Source: an uncultured Acetatifactor sp.
Lineage (GTDB): Bacteria > Bacillota > Clostridia > Lachnospirales > Lachnospiraceae
Direction of reading: 5' to 3'
NCBI GenBank assembly: GCA_947627535.1
Contig: CANQWM010000003.1
Coordinates: forward strand, 1 to 64,000
Length of the DNA: 64,000 bases
The notes beneath the pieces are model-generated. The model did no database searches and was not told where the DNA came from. It saw only the letters and a list, made by a program, of their open reading frames with translations. The position numbers and the translations under genes were made by a program. The stretch's first letter is position 1. Each line of letters opens with the position of its first letter. Of the stretch, positions 63,073 to 64,000 are shown piece after piece.

Positions 63073-64000
63073 GACTGAGCATTATCGTGCCGGTTTATAA
63101 CATGGCGGCGGAAGAAAAACTGAATTTCTGTCTGGATTCTCTGCTGGGGCAGACGGTGGAGGATTATGAGATCATAGCTGTGGATGATGCTTCTACAGAC
63201 AATTCTCTGGAGATCCTGAGAGGATATGAGGAAAGGAATCCGGGGAAGGTCCGGGTGGTCTCCTGTCCCCGGAACAAACGTCAGGGCGGTGCAAAGAACG
63301 AGGGGCTGCAAAGGGCCCGCGGGGAATGGATCGGCTTTGTGGACAGTGACGACTGGGTGGCGCCGGACTGTTATGAAAAGCTTTTGTCCCGGGCTTTGGA
63401 AACCGGGGCGGATGTGGTGGGGTGCGACTATAGCCTGGTTACGTCCCATACGTTTCAGGTTGGAAAAACGGTAAGGAATAATACAGCGGAGCAGACCGGA
63501 GAATTGGATGAGGAAAAGCATAAAAGCCTCTTTATCCGTCCGGGAAGCATGGTCGTAAAAATATACCGGGGTGACGTTATCCGGGAAAACGGTCTGCATT
63601 TCCCCGAGGAAATCTTTTATGAAGACAACTGTGCGGGACCGCTGTGGTCCTTGTACTTTCGTCATTTTGAACGGGTGGAGGAACCTTTATACTTTTATTA
63701 TCAGCGTGCTGTTTCCACAGTACACCAGATATCCGAGGATAAATGCAGGGACCGTGTCCGGGCGGCGGAACTGCTGTACGAGGAATGCCGGACAAAGGGG
63801 TTTTTGGAACGATACTATCCGGAGCTGGAGTACCGATTTACGGAATTGTATTATGGGATCACACTTTTTTCTTACATGCAGGGCATGAAACGGCCAAAGC
63901 TTTCCTTTATAAAGGAACTGCGCGCAGGTGTGGAGGAGAGATTTCCGCAGTTTGAAAAGAATCCCTATTACAGACGATTTACCGGCGCGGAGGAGCAGAA
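63069..64000 (+). CDS. GT2-family glycosyltransferase (3' partial)
   Basis: At least 310 residues, running past the window edge. LSIIVPVYNMAAEEKLNFCL, IIAVDDASTDNSLEILRGYE, QGGAKNEGLQRARGEWIGFV and the catalytic DSDDW are GT-A, family GT2. No membrane helix so far, so it is cytosolic and probably adds a sugar to the lipid-linked intermediate. It starts inside the stop of the ABC exporter gene. Confidence 0.9.
   Translation, partial: MRLSIIVPVYNMAAEEKLNFCLDSLLGQTVEDYEIIAVDDASTDNSLEILRGYEERNPGKVRVVSCPRNKRQGGAKNEGLQRARGEWIGFVDSDDWVAPDCYEKLLSRALETGADVVGCDYSLVTSHTFQVGKTVRNNTAEQTGELDEEKHKSLFIRPGSMVVKIYRGDVIRENGLHFPEEIFYEDNCAGPLWSLYFRHFERVEEPLYFYYQRAVSTVHQISEDKCRDRVRAAELLYEECRTKGFLERYYPELEYRFTELYYGITLFSYMQGMKRPKLSFIKELRAGVEERFPQFEKNPYYRRFTGAEEQ

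Overview
The window looks like the chromosome of a gut-type Lachnospiraceae (Clostridia, Bacillota). The evidence is indirect: two small CotF-type coat proteins, a split transketolase, a T-box leader on metG, strong Shine-Dalgarno sites and TTGACA/TATAAT promoters, YesL, an MsmX-like ATPase, a PucR/CdaR-type regulator, an 811-residue GH94 phosphorylase, and many lipoproteins with clostridial lipoboxes. I cannot name a species.

Layout. 1-6050: a decayed accessory patch with a frameshifted lytic-transglycosylase-like gene and three surface proteins; two of these share a duplicated C-terminal module, and the first copy is broken by two stop codons. 6159-9093: an orphan solute-binding lipoprotein and a pair of spore-coat-type genes. 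9228-13971: a probable acquired module made of a small secreted repeat protein, a two-component system, and a TetR-MATE efflux operon behind a perfect 24-bp-arm palindrome. 14002-17494: an ATPase/DUF4143 gene, a zinc-ribbon/TM/leucine-rich-repeat protein and an unknown protein. 17550-18760: a compact toxin-antitoxin-like island, with a small protein plus GNAT pair (type II-like) and, next to it, a small RNA facing a tiny hydrophobic reading frame (type I-like). 18973-34614: core metabolism, covering a DUF885 peptidase-like protein, pentose kinase, split transketolase, amidase, ribulose-phosphate epimerase, T-box-metG, a lipase-like hydrolase, YesL, the ABC ATPase and a PucR-type regulator. 34691-46768: a DUF6128-like repeat protein, two radical-SAM proteins, the SRP RNA gene, flavin reductase, tadA, glgP-malQ, a D-2-hydroxyacid dehydrogenase and cellobiose phosphorylase. 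46960-48136: a 3'-truncated IS110 element. 48172-64000: a surface-glycan locus that runs off the window.

How the genes work together. Pentose kinase, epimerase and the two transketolase halves feed the non-oxidative pentose-phosphate pathway. GlgP, MalQ and cellobiose phosphorylase release sugar phosphates from glycogen, maltodextrins and cellobiose. In the last 16 kb, PseB- and PseC-like enzymes plus a PseH-like acetyltransferase would make a diacetamido-trideoxy-altrose nucleotide sugar on the way to a pseudaminic-acid-type nonulosonate. Two GtrB/DPM-type glycosyltransferases, four polytopic proteins (some GT-C-like), a GT52-like transferase, a PglK-like ABC flippase and a further GT2 suggest a lipid-linked glycan that is exported. 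PseG, PseI and PseF equivalents are not in the window.

Most noteworthy: the toxin-antitoxin-like island (17550-18760); the secreted repeat protein beside a two-component system; the SRP RNA directly upstream of a radical-SAM gene; an IS110 remnant that keeps its upstream non-coding end; an orphan BlaI repressor with an operator-like palindrome between pseB and pseC; and the decaying duplicated surface modules at the left edge. No tRNA, rRNA, CRISPR array or prophage was recognised.
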